Positions 28,988-40,700 of a stretch of 64,000 nucleotides of DNA are shown one piece after another. The notes beneath the pieces were generated by a model. The model made no database searches. It was not told where the DNA came from and saw only the letters and a list, made by a program, of their open reading frames with translations. How positions within the stretch are numbered: the first letter of the stretch is position 1; each line of letters begins with the position of its first letter. This DNA is from Pyrenopolyporus hunteri. Its lineage: Eukaryota; Ascomycota; Sordariomycetes; Xylariales; Hypoxylaceae. The stretch spans positions 868,001 through 932,000 of the forward strand of contig CADCXC010000037.1 of the NCBI GenBank assembly GCA_902806595.1, written 5' to 3'. Position numbers and translations under genes: made by a program.

Positions 28988-30766
28988 ATGTCTACGATGC
29001 TTCCGATTCAGGTACGTCGCAATCGTATTCCGTTCCGATTAAAAATTCCTGGCGATACGACTCAGTCTCGCCGCGGCGACATGCGATTGGCCTTGATTTT
29101 TGAGGGTCATTTCGAAATATCATCGGGTTCCCAGAGCGTCACCTAGGGATTGCGTACTGACATGCCCTTACTATGTAGCCCGAATCAAATATGGTAAATA
29201 CCATGATACCTCAAGCAGAAACAAAGATGTATGCTCGCGAACACCGCGTTACCAAAGGTGGTAGGCACCTATGGTACCAATTGGAAGTTTTACAGCAACC
29301 CGAGCGCGCCAGAGCGTGTGGTTCTGGTCCCAAGTGTATGGTCAACTGCTTACTCCATCTCTGACCAATACCGCATTTCGGTTATGACTAACTGAGAAAC
29401 AGCATCTGCCGACAGACGGCCGGTTGACCCGCCGCCCGTCGTTACTCTAAGAGTGTTCGAGGGAGAGCACTTCGAAGGTGCTAGGGATATCACGTTCGAC
29501 TACAATGTCGATTTCTTCTGTTACGCCTCTCTTGAGCATGCCCGACCCATGGCCCACGGCAGGGTGCAAACTCCTGCGGCTACTTCGCCTCCCGTCCTTA
29601 CCGGATTTCCCGTCTCGGGATGCTGCTACCTTGATCGACCGGACCCGGCTGGATACTTCCTATTTCCGGATCTTTCCGTCCGCCACGAGGGGCGTTATCG
29701 TCTAGTCTTCAGCCTGTACGAGTTAATTAAGGAGGAGCAAGATCAGGATCGGGATGCTCCAGCTCAGGACCATGAGGACGGGATGGCGGATCTGAGCGCA
29801 GGGAATGCCAACCACCGGATGGACCTCAGGTCTTCTGACTTTACTGTGTTCAGCGCAAAGAAGTTTCCAGGTCTGACTGAGAGTACATCTCTAAGCCGTA
29901 CTGTGGCCGAGCAGGGTTGTCGCGTCCGTATTCGACGAGATGTTCGCATGAGGCGACGCGATACCAAGGCGTCTGCCGCTAGTGAATACGATAATAACGC
30001 CGAAGACGAGTTTGCTAGACGCCAAAGAAATAGGACGCAGACCCCGGAGGCCTATCGTGCCCGTTCCATGAGCAACTCGAGCATAGATCGTACCTCATAC
30101 GCCCCGGACCACCCGCGGCGTCCTTCCAATACTGAATATGGACCGCCTCCGCCTTTGTACCAGAACAGTCAGGCCACTTCAACTATGCTTAATTTCGGAC
30201 ACGGAGGCAACACCGGCTTCGTTCAACCTTACGGCCCCGCATCGTCTTCTAGTCAGTCGACCCCAGTGTCGCCTGCGGCGTCGATCTTCCCTCAAGGTAA
30301 CAACTTCCCGCCGCCGCCGCCATCCCCCAGCTACGCTCCTCCTGGTTATCCTCATTACGAATCTCCAGTTGGCGACCAAGATCTTAGGAGGCGATCATCA
30401 ACGAGTTACTCGACTATTTCTGCTAAACCGTCAGCGCCGTATACTCTTTCTCGCGCACCTGCTAGGCCGCCTACTGCGTCGTCTATCGGGCCCATGCCTT
30501 CACTGCCTTCTATAATCGCAAGCCCGAAGATGTCTCCGGGCTATTATCCCGACCGTTCCGGCTCAATTTCGTCACTTCCTAGGCCGACGTACCCTCAAAT
30601 CGAGTCTCGGCCTATGAAACGCTCTATTGATGAGCTTACATCGAGCACCCAGCAGGGCCGCAACGTCAATGGCGACCGCCCCTCAATAGACTACCCGGGA
30701 GTTCCTTTCTATAGGAGAGCCGATGGTTCACAAAGGCTAGCAGCCTTCCCTGATTCCATGGCGTAA
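28988..30766 (+). CDS. veA: VeA, velvet-domain developmental regulator
   Basis: VeA is a light-responsive nuclear regulator that joins VelB and the methyltransferase LaeA to couple development with secondary metabolism. Model: exons 28,988-29,011, 29,179-29,335 and 29,403-30,766; 514 aa. Both introns are GT-AG with good branch points, and splicing restores the conserved run QQPERARACGSGPKSSADRR followed by RPVDPPPVV. The velvet domain spans about residues 33-240 and includes LDRPDPAGYF and DLSVRHEGRYRL. It is followed by a basic nuclear-localisation stretch (RRDVRMRRR) and a Pro/Ser-rich disordered C-terminal half, as in other VeA proteins. The CG-type N-terminal wording fits VeA better than VelB, VelC or VosA. 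The eight-residue first exon is the least certain part; ATGs at the start of exon 2 (MVNTM) are an alternative. A 52-codon upstream frame precedes it. Confidence 0.9.
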
Positions 30767-31881
30767 CGATTCTAGCATATCTACGGACGTTATAACCGAC
30801 ACTCTGCGACGGCGTTGGGTGTTTAGCGGCGTCAAATGACAGCTTCGGCCTACTTTTTGTATATACCCCCACGGCCAGACGTGTTACTACCATTACCTTC
30901 TATTCTTATGTCTCTAGCACTCATATTCCCGCGCTCATTTGCATTGCATACATCGTCTCAACCTATCAGGCCTCGCTGATACGGTGTCTCGAGATATCGA
31001 TGTCATTTTCCTTCGGACATTTGGACTTGTTATAGTTCACGGGGTCATTTAGACTCGAAATCACTTAGATATTACTACTACCACGGTCGCGAGGTTCTGC
31101 ATACAGGGGTAGCAGAAGGTTATAGGACGGTACATGAACGGCCGGCGGCGACTCGCTGAAGGTGCAGCGATGACAATTGCGGGCGTCTTATACGTTAGCG
31201 GTTGGTGACATCATTGCCGGTACTCGGGCTGCAATCAGCCTTCGAATTCCGTGTGTGTGTGTGTTAGAGATCGAGTGCGTATAGCGATATCTTTTTATGT
31301 GTATATATACCATATATGACGGGCGAAAAATCCATCTACGAAACCTCAATATTTCAATATATCAATTAGGCAGTACCAAGACCGAGTCTGATAAGGATGG
31401 CGATAATTGTCGTGGTAATTGCCTTGGTAATTGCCTTGGTTGAAAGCTCGCATGTGCCGTCCGTAAGATGTGTACTAGTGATTTCGTGGTACCGGACTTG
31501 ATGTTGTCTCTGTAGGTACCGTTGGTGGTACACGCACCCGTGGATACGTGGTAGTAGACTCATGTAGGCTTAGCTCTCACAAGCCTCATGACCTATTGCT
31601 GAATCCGGTTAGGGGGCATTTCGCGTATTTCCTACCTAGGCAACCGTAGTTCGTTTCCGGATGATTTGGGGGGGTAACTAACCCTAGTTTCGTGGGCCTC
31701 GTTGCCCCCCGACCCACTTGTAATTACCGACCGGGGTAGCAACGAATGAGGTGCAATTTGACAAAGTAAACATTCTTAAGACTCCAGCTTCGCTTTTTCT
31801 TTCCCGCATCCCTCCTCCTAATGTCTCTCTCAGCCGTCAGACCTCCCCTTCCGAAGCCTTCAACATAGTCCTGCTGCCATT
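30767..31881. other. veA 3' region and promoter of the next gene
   Basis: No gene is seen. A GT dinucleotide run lies near 31,250-31,264. The last 150 bases before 31,882 are rich in CT and CCTCC, a typical fungal leader signature for the downstream gene. Confidence 0.6.
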
Positions 31882-33369
31882 ATGGCATTAGATATCTCTA
31901 GGCCTTCAACCCAGAATGGCGGTTCACGCCCTTCAACGTCACGTTTCGTTGAAGGGTCCATGAACGACCGAGTCAGCGCTGCACCTCCACCGCAGTTCCT
32001 AGGGCCCAACCAACTCGCCGACTACGAAAGGCAGTTCTATGCCGACCCGTCTATATTCAGTCGGGGAGCCCGCGGGGCACGCCTAAGACGGCCGTTCTCT
32101 GAGAGCAGCGTGTCGGACCGGACCAAGGCGCAACAAGAGCACATCATCACCCATAGGAAGTCAACAGGCTTCTTCAATCGGGTCCGCGATGCTTTGGGAT
32201 GGAGCTCTTCCCGTAGCAGCACGTGCAGCAATAAGCAGACTGTTGCGAGGAAGCACAGCAGTCTTCAGGAACCACTTCAACACCCGTCTCCTCCGCTTTC
32301 TCCCCCGCGGTCGGATCATCTCCGAGCTGCTAAATCCCATTCTGAGATGTACAACATCCCACAGCTGCGCAACTTGAGCAGTGGCACTAGCCGGCCAACA
32401 CGGGACGAGGTCCTGCAGTCCTACAACCAGCTGATGGCAACGGGCTTCTTCCAATCCCACGCTATCCAGTCTACACGCCACGCCAATCCTGCCACTCGTG
32501 GTAATGATCGCTATTTGGCGCCGCCCATGCCTTCGATCCCAGGTTCCGGGCCCTGTTCTCCGCAACCACCTCCTCGTATCTCATCTATCAATGCCACAAG
32601 GTCTTACTCGCCGCACAGTGCAATCGGAGTAGGCAGTCGAGCACGAAGAGTCATGAGTCCAGAACCAGAAGTCCAGCCCAGGCGTGTACCTGACAACAAG
32701 GAGTCTCACTATGCGGCTCTGCGCGGCCGCAAGCGCAACATAATAGACGTAGAAGGCGTCACAAATGCTGAGGCACCAGGAGCATCTACGTCGTCATCAT
32801 TCGTCCAACCGCTTAAGAGGGTGGCGAAGAAACTACGCCAGATGCCGTCTTTGAATAAGGACGTGCAAATGTCGGACGGCGTTCTACGCTTGCCGCCTTC
32901 GACTTCCTTCGGTGGGACGACATACCTTAGGGAGAGAGCAATCCGTATGCGATCTCCATCGCCAGCACCTCCCGAGGTCAGTCGTAGGCGAACCGACCAG
33001 AAACAGTCACGCAGGACCTTCTCGGCTAGCAGCCAAGGAGAGGGAAGCCGGCTACGAAAGCGAAGTAAATCAACGTCCCTACGATCTCGAAACGCTACCG
33101 CAGGTTTCGAGACGTGGGAGATGGCAAGCGAGCGCCTGTCAATGGAAGGCAACTGGGAAGTCATAGCACCGGACACGGATGCGCCTGATGCAGCCCCGTT
33201 ACGATCACGAGAACATACGCCTCTGAGTGTCGTGCCCGATGTTAATCGTGGTATTCCCATGGTCCCACGTATTCCGGACCAATATCATTACTACCACAAA
33301 TCACGCGCCTTCTACCAAGATGAAAGCGAGAATATGGAGGTAGAGTGGTGCTTCGGAAAGGCACTATAG
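31882..33369 (+). CDS. Hypothetical, largely disordered basic protein
   Basis: A single uninterrupted 495-codon frame starts at an ATG with a purine-poor, CT-rich leader, and its codon use resembles neighbouring genes. I recognise no domain. The protein is rich in Ser, Pro and Arg, with many SP/RS-type sites, several basic patches that could act as nuclear signals (RGRKRN, LKRVAKKLRQ, RLRKRSKS) and a short aromatic/acidic C-terminal part (QYHYYHKSRAFYQDESENME). The segment around residues 90-110 (STGFFNRVRDALGW) is the most likely short conserved motif. It lies downstream of veA in the same orientation, but that alone does not imply shared function. The length and lack of stops make a chance frame unlikely. 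Confidence 0.75.
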   Translation: MALDISRPSTQNGGSRPSTSRFVEGSMNDRVSAAPPPQFLGPNQLADYERQFYADPSIFSRGARGARLRRPFSESSVSDRTKAQQEHIITHRKSTGFFNRVRDALGWSSSRSSTCSNKQTVARKHSSLQEPLQHPSPPLSPPRSDHLRAAKSHSEMYNIPQLRNLSSGTSRPTRDEVLQSYNQLMATGFFQSHAIQSTRHANPATRGNDRYLAPPMPSIPGSGPCSPQPPPRISSINATRSYSPHSAIGVGSRARRVMSPEPEVQPRRVPDNKESHYAALRGRKRNIIDVEGVTNAEAPGASTSSSFVQPLKRVAKKLRQMPSLNKDVQMSDGVLRLPPSTSFGGTTYLRERAIRMRSPSPAPPEVSRRRTDQKQSRRTFSASSQGEGSRLRKRSKSTSLRSRNATAGFETWEMASERLSMEGNWEVIAPDTDAPDAAPLRSREHTPLSVVPDVNRGIPMVPRIPDQYHYYHKSRAFYQDESENMEVEWCFGKAL

Positions 33370-34930
33370 GCGCACAGCAAGTGTCCACCCCATCGACCAG
33401 CCAGATAACCGAAGCAAAACGGAGACGGCGGCGATTTGATTATTTTCTAGACCCGTTTCGCGATGATGATGACCGACATGATATACCAAAAAAATCGAAT
33501 AAAAAAAAAAAAAAACTCAAGGGATTTACGGCGTTGGTTTCCTTTCCGGATCGGTGTATATTCCTTGATGATGACGAGAACCTGTTTACGAGCTTACGAC
33601 TTCCTTTCTTTTTCCTGGTTTTTTTCTCCTACCACCTATCGGAGTTGGACCCAAAAAAGCAGAAGAAAGATACCTTTTTGCGCCCGGCATACATGATTTA
33701 TAACTAAATACCATAACCTCATCGGCCCCCTCCAGACGACCGGCGTATCTATCCTACATACCCGCCTACCTGGCCAGGGCGGCCACTTGCATATAACCGC
33801 TAAGCTTCCCCCCGACGGGGGAGCTCGGCCTCATACTTCCTTTCTCTTCTTCGGTTGTTATCATGAAGTATTCGGGACGCAACGGAACGGATCACGCTTG
33901 TAATAATAATAGGGACGAACGGCTTACCTTGGACTTTATACGCTTCGGTACCCACAGTTATGATGAATGAAATGGAACGAACGAGAATTATACAGAAACA
34001 AACAACCACACACACACACAGAACAGCAGTATTAAGGGGAGATGGTTATACAGATAGCTTAAGTAAATAGGTACATAACCTGGTAGCTTACCTAGGTGGA
34101 CCTACTTCCACGATATAGTGGAGAGGTCACTTGAATAAAGCAACATCCCCAGAATGATATTGTCCGGATTCGCGTGTCCGAGCCTCGTAGATCGATTGTC
34201 TTCGATACTGGTACATACCACATCCTGTTAGAACATACCCACCCACGTGTAGTGACCCAAGCTTATATGTTCACGATGATACGCATGACTTAGGCACTAT
34301 ATTTCAGTAGTGGAGGAAATTAGAATATAAGAGGGCATAGCAAATTTACGTAGTTATAAACGTCTATTGAAAACGAAGTTTTCTACGTATACCGACGAGC
34401 CTCTAGACCAGACCTGACTAGCAGGTAGGCACCATCAGGGAAGCCGTGCTTTGCTAAATTACACACCACCGGGCCCATGCCAAGTCTAACGCGTGAGCAT
34501 ACCACCCTCTTGCTTGCTTGCCTGCTTGCTTTACTCTCCACGGACCCCGAGAGAGGGAAAAGGGAAAAAGATGTTGTTGTGAGTAAAAAAGCCGTTGAGC
34601 TCCGCGACGCGCCTTTGCCACGGCTGAAGAGGCCCTGAAAACCGCCCTTCGAGTAGGTATGTTCCTTTCTCTGCCCCTGTTTGTCCCGTGAACCTGTTCC
34701 GAACTCCTGAAAAAAGCAGACCGGCCCCTTTCCATTTAAGAGAAGAGAAAAGAAATCAAGCTTCTCCGGGAAGAAAAGGAGAAAAAGCGGTCGCATTGAA
34801 GAGACATATGCCCGCCTGATTCTCATGGTATCACCTCCATCTTCGCCGAATATGTGAAAAAAAAAAAAAAAAAATAATAGTACAAAACAGGATGAGTGGG
34901 GGACTTTTAAAAAAATCCCATCTAGGCCCC
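33370..34930. other. Convergent 3' regions
   Basis: This lies between the hypothetical gene (+) and the PFK-2 gene (-). It contains A-rich runs (about 33,503-33,514 and 34,858-34,874), a CA run near 34,005-34,020 and one ACCTAGGT palindrome (34,090). Reverse-strand frames at 34,383-34,826 have no recognisable content and are taken as untranslated 3' sequence. Confidence 0.6.
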
Positions 34931-37755
34931 TTAGGCGTCACGATTCACCGTTTTCGTGGGTCTATAGTCGGGGATCTCGTCAAACCATCCCGCTGCCTCG
35001 TTATATTTGTACGCGTGGAACTCAATGCCGTAAGGTTTCGGCTCGATGGCGTAGAGCATGCCGAGAGGCATGTCGAGGTCTGCGATGTGGTCCCGGGTGA
35101 GATCCATGAAATACGCCATCAGGACACGGCATACAGAACGGTGACCAATGATCAGGACGTGGTCCTTGATCCGTTCGATCTCTCGCACCATATCCCGGAG
35201 GCGGCTGATGACCTGCAGATAGCCCTCGCCACCAACTCCAGGGTAGACGTAATGGAGTTTGTCCATTTGACGCTTGGTATACTCGTCTGTATGGTTGCGA
35301 GCGATCTCCTCATACGTCAAACCCTCAAATTTACCTGCATTGAGCTCGTTGAGCATTTCCCAATTCTTGACGTCGTAGTCCTCGTCCGCCTCGAAGTGCT
35401 GGGCTGTTTGTATGCTGCGCGTCAACATCGAAGTCCAGACGCAGAAATTCTTCTCATCAAGCTCGCGGCTCAGGTCAGGATAAGGTGGTGACTGGTCCCC
35501 GGGCAAAGGAGGAAATGATGATGACGCAATCTTGTTCTTCTGCTCCACTAACCACTCCTTGCGTTTCTGCGTGATGAACTTGTATAGGCAGAGACTATAG
35601 TAGTGTCCGCGGTCAGTCAGTTCGGAGTTCCCGCCGATTTTGCCCAATTTATTGTCCGCGGATTGGCCATGACGCGTGATCCAGATCTGTCGTGGAGATA
35701 AGTTAAAGGAGGAAAGATAGTTGGCAATGCCACTGCTGAGGAATCCTCCCAATCCGAAGTGGGTAAGCTTCTTGCCGACGTCCGTCATCTATGCTACTTG
35801 TTAGCAGGAGTTAACATTACAGGGGATACTGCATTCCCCTTACCTTAATATATTGCATCTCGTGCTCTTCCTCGTAGTCGCCTAAGGGCACATATGCGCT
35901 TTCATACGCTTTTACGCGCTCCTTAAAATCCTCCAGAGACTTGACGGGATCTTTATCCTTATAATCGGGACCAGAAAGTTTAAGGCGCATGTTCGCCTCC
36001 AGGAGGTCGGGATTCTTGCAGACGCTCTCGATGAATAGAATGCCTAACTTGGGCTCTCGGGCTTTGATATGATCGAATAGTTTCTGTCGACGTTGGATGG
36101 TACTGTTGGTGGCATCGAGGATGCCAACCGAGCCTCCACCGCTGATCAAGTAATCGAGCAGTTCGTTCAGAGTGTCTATGGCAATTTCCTCTCTGAGCTT
36201 CGACGCTTGTTCATTGTTGGGGTCAAAGAATTTGGCCGATTGGTCCATGGGCTTCGGGGCAGAATCCTCCTGGTCGGAAGACGACTTCTTCCGAATTGGA
36301 GAGTCGGGAGCTGGTGGCTCAGCACCATTTACCAAAATAGTGGCCGGCGCATCCACAGAAGACTCTTTGCGGTGTGCGGGTGGAGAATTCACAACCGCGA
36401 CGCGTCTTCGGTTACCGACGTTGAAGATTCTGGTATTGTGTTGTTGCCAAGAGAGATATCTCCGAAGCTTCTTCGTAATGTATGATTTACCCCTAGCCGG
36501 AAGGCCAACCATGATGATGACGAGTTTGGCGGCGACGTCCCTGTCGGCGATTTTCCCGTCGGGAGAAACGAGCGACCGGGTCATGCCCGGAATACTGAGA
36601 GTCGTGGCATGTGGTCGCACACGAGGGGTTTGAGAACCAGAATTTTGTCGCAGAGGTGGACTACGCCAGGTTAGTATGTAATGCGTTGCGGGGGAGTAAG
36701 CAAGAAAAAAAAAAGAGAGAGAGAAAGTAAGGGATAGGACTCACATTCTAGGCGATGCGGGAGCAGTAGACGAGATACTCTTGGTGTATGGAGAATCGTT
36801 AGATGAAGGCGCATGAAATTCGCGAGAGGCAGCTCCGCCGGGCCCATCGTTTAGGGCCCGGAGCGCACTAGCTAGAGACGAGGGATGCGCAGAGGGATGC
36901 GCAACTGGACCGAGACTAACATGAGGGAGGTTGTTGAGCGTAGGCGGTGCGAGGCCTCTCTGGCTCGGCGTGCTCTGATGTGATGCGGATGAGCTGCCAT
37001 TGTCTCCGTTCAGGGAAGTGGGAGTGGGTGGTGATGCAGGTGCGCCATCGCGAGTGGTAGTGGCCAGGTTGGCGTCGAAGCTGGCAGCAGTAGGATCAGA
37101 TCCAGTTGCGAAAGATTGCTCCGGTGGTGTTGGTATAGATCGAGGTATGGATCGAGGTATATCTGCACCGGAAACGTGACGCTGTAGCTGATTGCTCATC
37201 GCCGCTCTGGCAAGCGATGATTGTTGAGATTGGGATTGTCTGCGGACGGGTTTGCGATCTGAAGGAGGAGGAAAAGTTGTCAGTATTAGCAAATGCAACC
37301 GAATATCGGGGCGCCGAGGGTGGGAAGCGCAGTTAGATGTGCTATTTATGCAGACCAGGGTTGCAGCGCGAATCGATGGGAATCGGTGGGAATCGGTGTG
37401 ATTGATAGGATTGATGGGATTGATGAGATTGATGTACAATGTACCAGGCGTAATAGGGTATTTTAGGTACCTGGGTACAGTGAATCTGATGTGGGATGAT
37501 GCGACAGGTGGTTGACGTGTGTTGTGGTTCTTGTAGGACCGATAGAAAAAAGCAAGGAATGGTGACGAGAGAAGGGAAGCGATAAAATAGGAAAATTGGT
37601 AAATTGGAAATGCTTGCAGAGGGACGATTAAGAAAAAAAAAAGAGGATACAGGGGAAATTTTTAATTATACGGTCCAAGAAACCTTTTTTTTTTCTTCCT
37701 CTTTCCGTTTTCTTCGAGACGTACCTGATGAACTAGGAGAATATTGGCGCGCCAT
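34931..37755 (-). CDS. 6-phosphofructo-2-kinase / fructose-2,6-bisphosphatase
   Basis: This enzyme makes and removes fructose 2,6-bisphosphate, the cytosolic switch between glycolysis and gluconeogenesis. Exons on the minus strand are 37,725-37,755, about 36,745-37,258, 35,844-36,660 and 34,931-35,788; 739 aa. Residues 1-220 are a disordered Ser/Pro-rich regulatory tail. The kinase domain has a Walker A loop GLPARGKS (234-241), then FNVGNRRR, an insertion of roughly 60 residues rich in Ser, Pro and Lys, then ILDATNST and the IESVCKNP motif. The phosphatase domain (from 455) keeps the catalytic histidine in RHGQS (His494), the acidic residue in FEGLTYEEI and the second histidine in IIGHRS. The motif is RHGQ, not the common RHGE. 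Because the histidine is present, it may be truly bifunctional, unlike yeast Pfk26. All exon phases close correctly. Confidence 0.92.
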
Positions 37756-40700
37756 CGAACTATGATTGCCATCAAACGGAGAGGTAACGACCTCGAGAGG
37801 CCCTGCTCCCTTTACGTGAAGACGAGGAGTCATAGGCGCTGTAGCTACCGGCGTCTTGCTTCCGGGGCTTTTTCAGGGTCTTAACCTTGGCTGGTTTAAG
37901 GTTTTCTGTTAGCGCGGACCGCTAACACAGACAGTACAGTACCAAGAGATACAGTACCGTCCAACGTCCCTTAGCGAGCGAAGGGGAGGGTGGCAGCCAG
38001 CGAGATCGGCGAATCGGATCAGCGTTGGAAGGTGAGGCAACGCTAGAAGAAATGTAATTGTGCAGTAGGGTAGCTGCACAACCCGCCCAAGTAGAACCTT
38101 AGGCTCGCCAATTGACAGGAACGTCCGACCGTCCTATCCGTCTCGTCGGTTCTGCCACTAGCGATCCGCGTAATGTTTCTCGGTACTGTATCGTATTGTA
38201 CCTATTGTAGGTATTGTACCTACTTATACAGACCAAACCCAGGTTTCTCAGTAGTAATACCTGGATACCTCTTAGAATGCCCAATCTGGTAACCAGAATA
38301 ATTCGGATTAGTTGCCTCCCAAGTCAAAATCAAAATCAAAACCCCGAACGAATCGGATACAGAACGGCGGAACTTACCGAGACACGTGCGAATATGTAAG
38401 AAGAATCAAGACGGTGGAAGACACTGGTGGCAGCGATGACGAAAGTCGAGGCGAAGATGAATTAGAAAAAAAAAAAAAAAAAGGGTAACCCGAGGTGAGT
38501 GAGTTGTGTGGTTTATTGCTTTCGGCCCTTCGCAAAGCCTTGTGCTCTGATATCACCTTTTCCTGTCAGAGTCAAAAGCGAATAGAAAAATAGTGGCGCC
38601 TCTTCTGCTATCTGTGGGCCGACGGAGTCGATTGAGGTGGGCGCAAGTGGGCTGTTGTGGGCTTGATGATGTCGTTCCCAAGTTGTTTCCAGCGGTTGCG
38701 GCGTTGCCTGACGTTAACACGTCTCTCGAGAGTCGTCGTAATATGTGGTAAGGCTCTGTTTGTCCACCACGGGGCTGCGCTCAACTGTTGGTCTAACTTC
38801 GATCTTGGCAGATTTTCGATAGGAGGCCAAGCCGAGCTGTGTCGAGTGAAGTCCGAATGAGATTGCTTTTTTCCACTGTCGAAGCAGTTGATCCCGGGGA
38901 GGCTGCGCTTCTTGAACGGGTAGGCGCTCCTTTTATGTATGCGCTGCTAGTTCGGTGTTTCTGTTTCTGTTTCCCAGCTTCGATGGCTGAGGCGGACTTA
39001 AGGCCACATGGAAAGTCGAACAGGAAAATGTAACAGTGAGTTACAGTTTCGCCGAACTTACGTACCTCAACTTCGAGACGCCTTAACAAATGTAGACGGT
39101 CGTACCGGACTTTGAGCTAATACGCAAGGCTAGACTAACGAGGTGGCGCTAGGGCCAGGTAGGTAGTCATCAACATCAGAGTTGAAGAGCCAATTCCCAA
39201 GAGTCGAGTGGGGAGAAGGGGGTCATTGTATATATGAATGTATAACGAAAACCTCTTATCTGAGAACACTCAGCACAAAACGAGTGTCCGGATAGGTAAT
39301 CACCAACAAACCGCGCATTCGTAGTCATCCATCTCAACCCTGAGAGTTGGTGAGTAGACTGCTATTACTATGTAGAGCAATTACATCCGTTGAGACTTAT
39401 CTATTATTGGATCTGTGAGTGTTGTCGTCTAGGGACGGCCTTTAGTATGTATGTCATGTAAAGTGCTATCGTAACTGATTCGCCGACATCGAATCCCAGG
39501 TGATATCTAGGCTGCTCGCAACGTAATTATCGCGCAACGAGGATTGCTCTTAATAAGCTACTTTATACCTAAGCTACTTCCAGAGGAATCCGATATAATA
39601 TACGAGGACAGAATAGAGCGAAAATTGGTAAGTACTCGCTATGATTTCCCCTTCAAGTCATGGGGTTAGCTTGTTCTGGCCTCACCCCCCCCCCTTCTTT
39701 TTTTCTTGCAAGCACACAGACACACACATACACCCACCCACCGCAACTCCAGACTTGGCGATATCTCTCAACTTATCCCAACTCTTCAAGTTAATGCTTT
39801 TTATTATATTCTCCTCGGCGCCGAGACGGGCGTAAGCAAGTAGCTAGCGCAATATTACGGCACAAATTCGTCCTTACCCGTAAAATGAGAGATTTACCGG
39901 AGATCCGTCTTGGCGATAGCAGCTTGTTTTTCAACATTTTTTTTTCTCTCTCTCTCTTCGAACTCCACACATATAGAAGTGATATAAGATATTGACCGGG
40001 CAAGACAATGCTTCACGCCTGACCAGCTTTCGGGGGGACTCAATGCAGATACCCCAATCTTTCCCCAAGGAACGCCTACTGGATCCGTCAGCAAACCCCT
40101 CACGATCTGAGATCAGCATATCTCTAAGACCCCATAGTCGTGGGGTTGCTTCAAAAACTGGGTCATCTCTTTGTTGAAGGACATCATAACCCGCAACTCT
40201 AGTATGAATCAGTTTGTAGGCAGCGACACAGGAATCGTAGATTGCTACATCAGCCCGCCTTCAAATCTGGTCACATGGCCGCGTATGCTGTATCTTTACG
40301 CCTATCGCGTTCGAATCTAAGGTGCAAGGTTCACAATATACCGTAACACGAAGCTGGGGAATCATGCAGGCTTGGTAGCTCTGCAGACTGCGGGTTGGCT
40401 GGACTCGTCAATAATATGATTTTAAACACACATACGCCCCATCAATAAATACCTCACAACCGCCGCTTTCTGAGGATAATGGGCACGTGGTGGATCCGGA
40501 GCGCAGCATTCGTGGGGTAAGAGAAGAAAAGGGGGGAGACATGGCGATGTTGATGGGATATTACGCACACAGCACATTATTTAGACTACCTATCTTGGGT
40601 GAATAGATTAGTGCTCAAAGGACCCCACGATTGTAGTACCTATTTACCCTTGCTTCGGTGATAGGGGGGTATGCGCATAAGCACGGGGAAGGCGAAGCCA

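Noticed and set aside
34383..34826. 147-codon reverse-strand frame downstream of the PFK-2 gene
   Set aside because: No motif, overlaps a second frame, and lies in the expected 3' untranslated region between convergent genes.
37883..37926. Two adjacent short inverted repeats upstream of the PFK-2 gene
   Set aside because: Arms of six to seven bases are common by chance; no spacing or motif links them to a known regulator.
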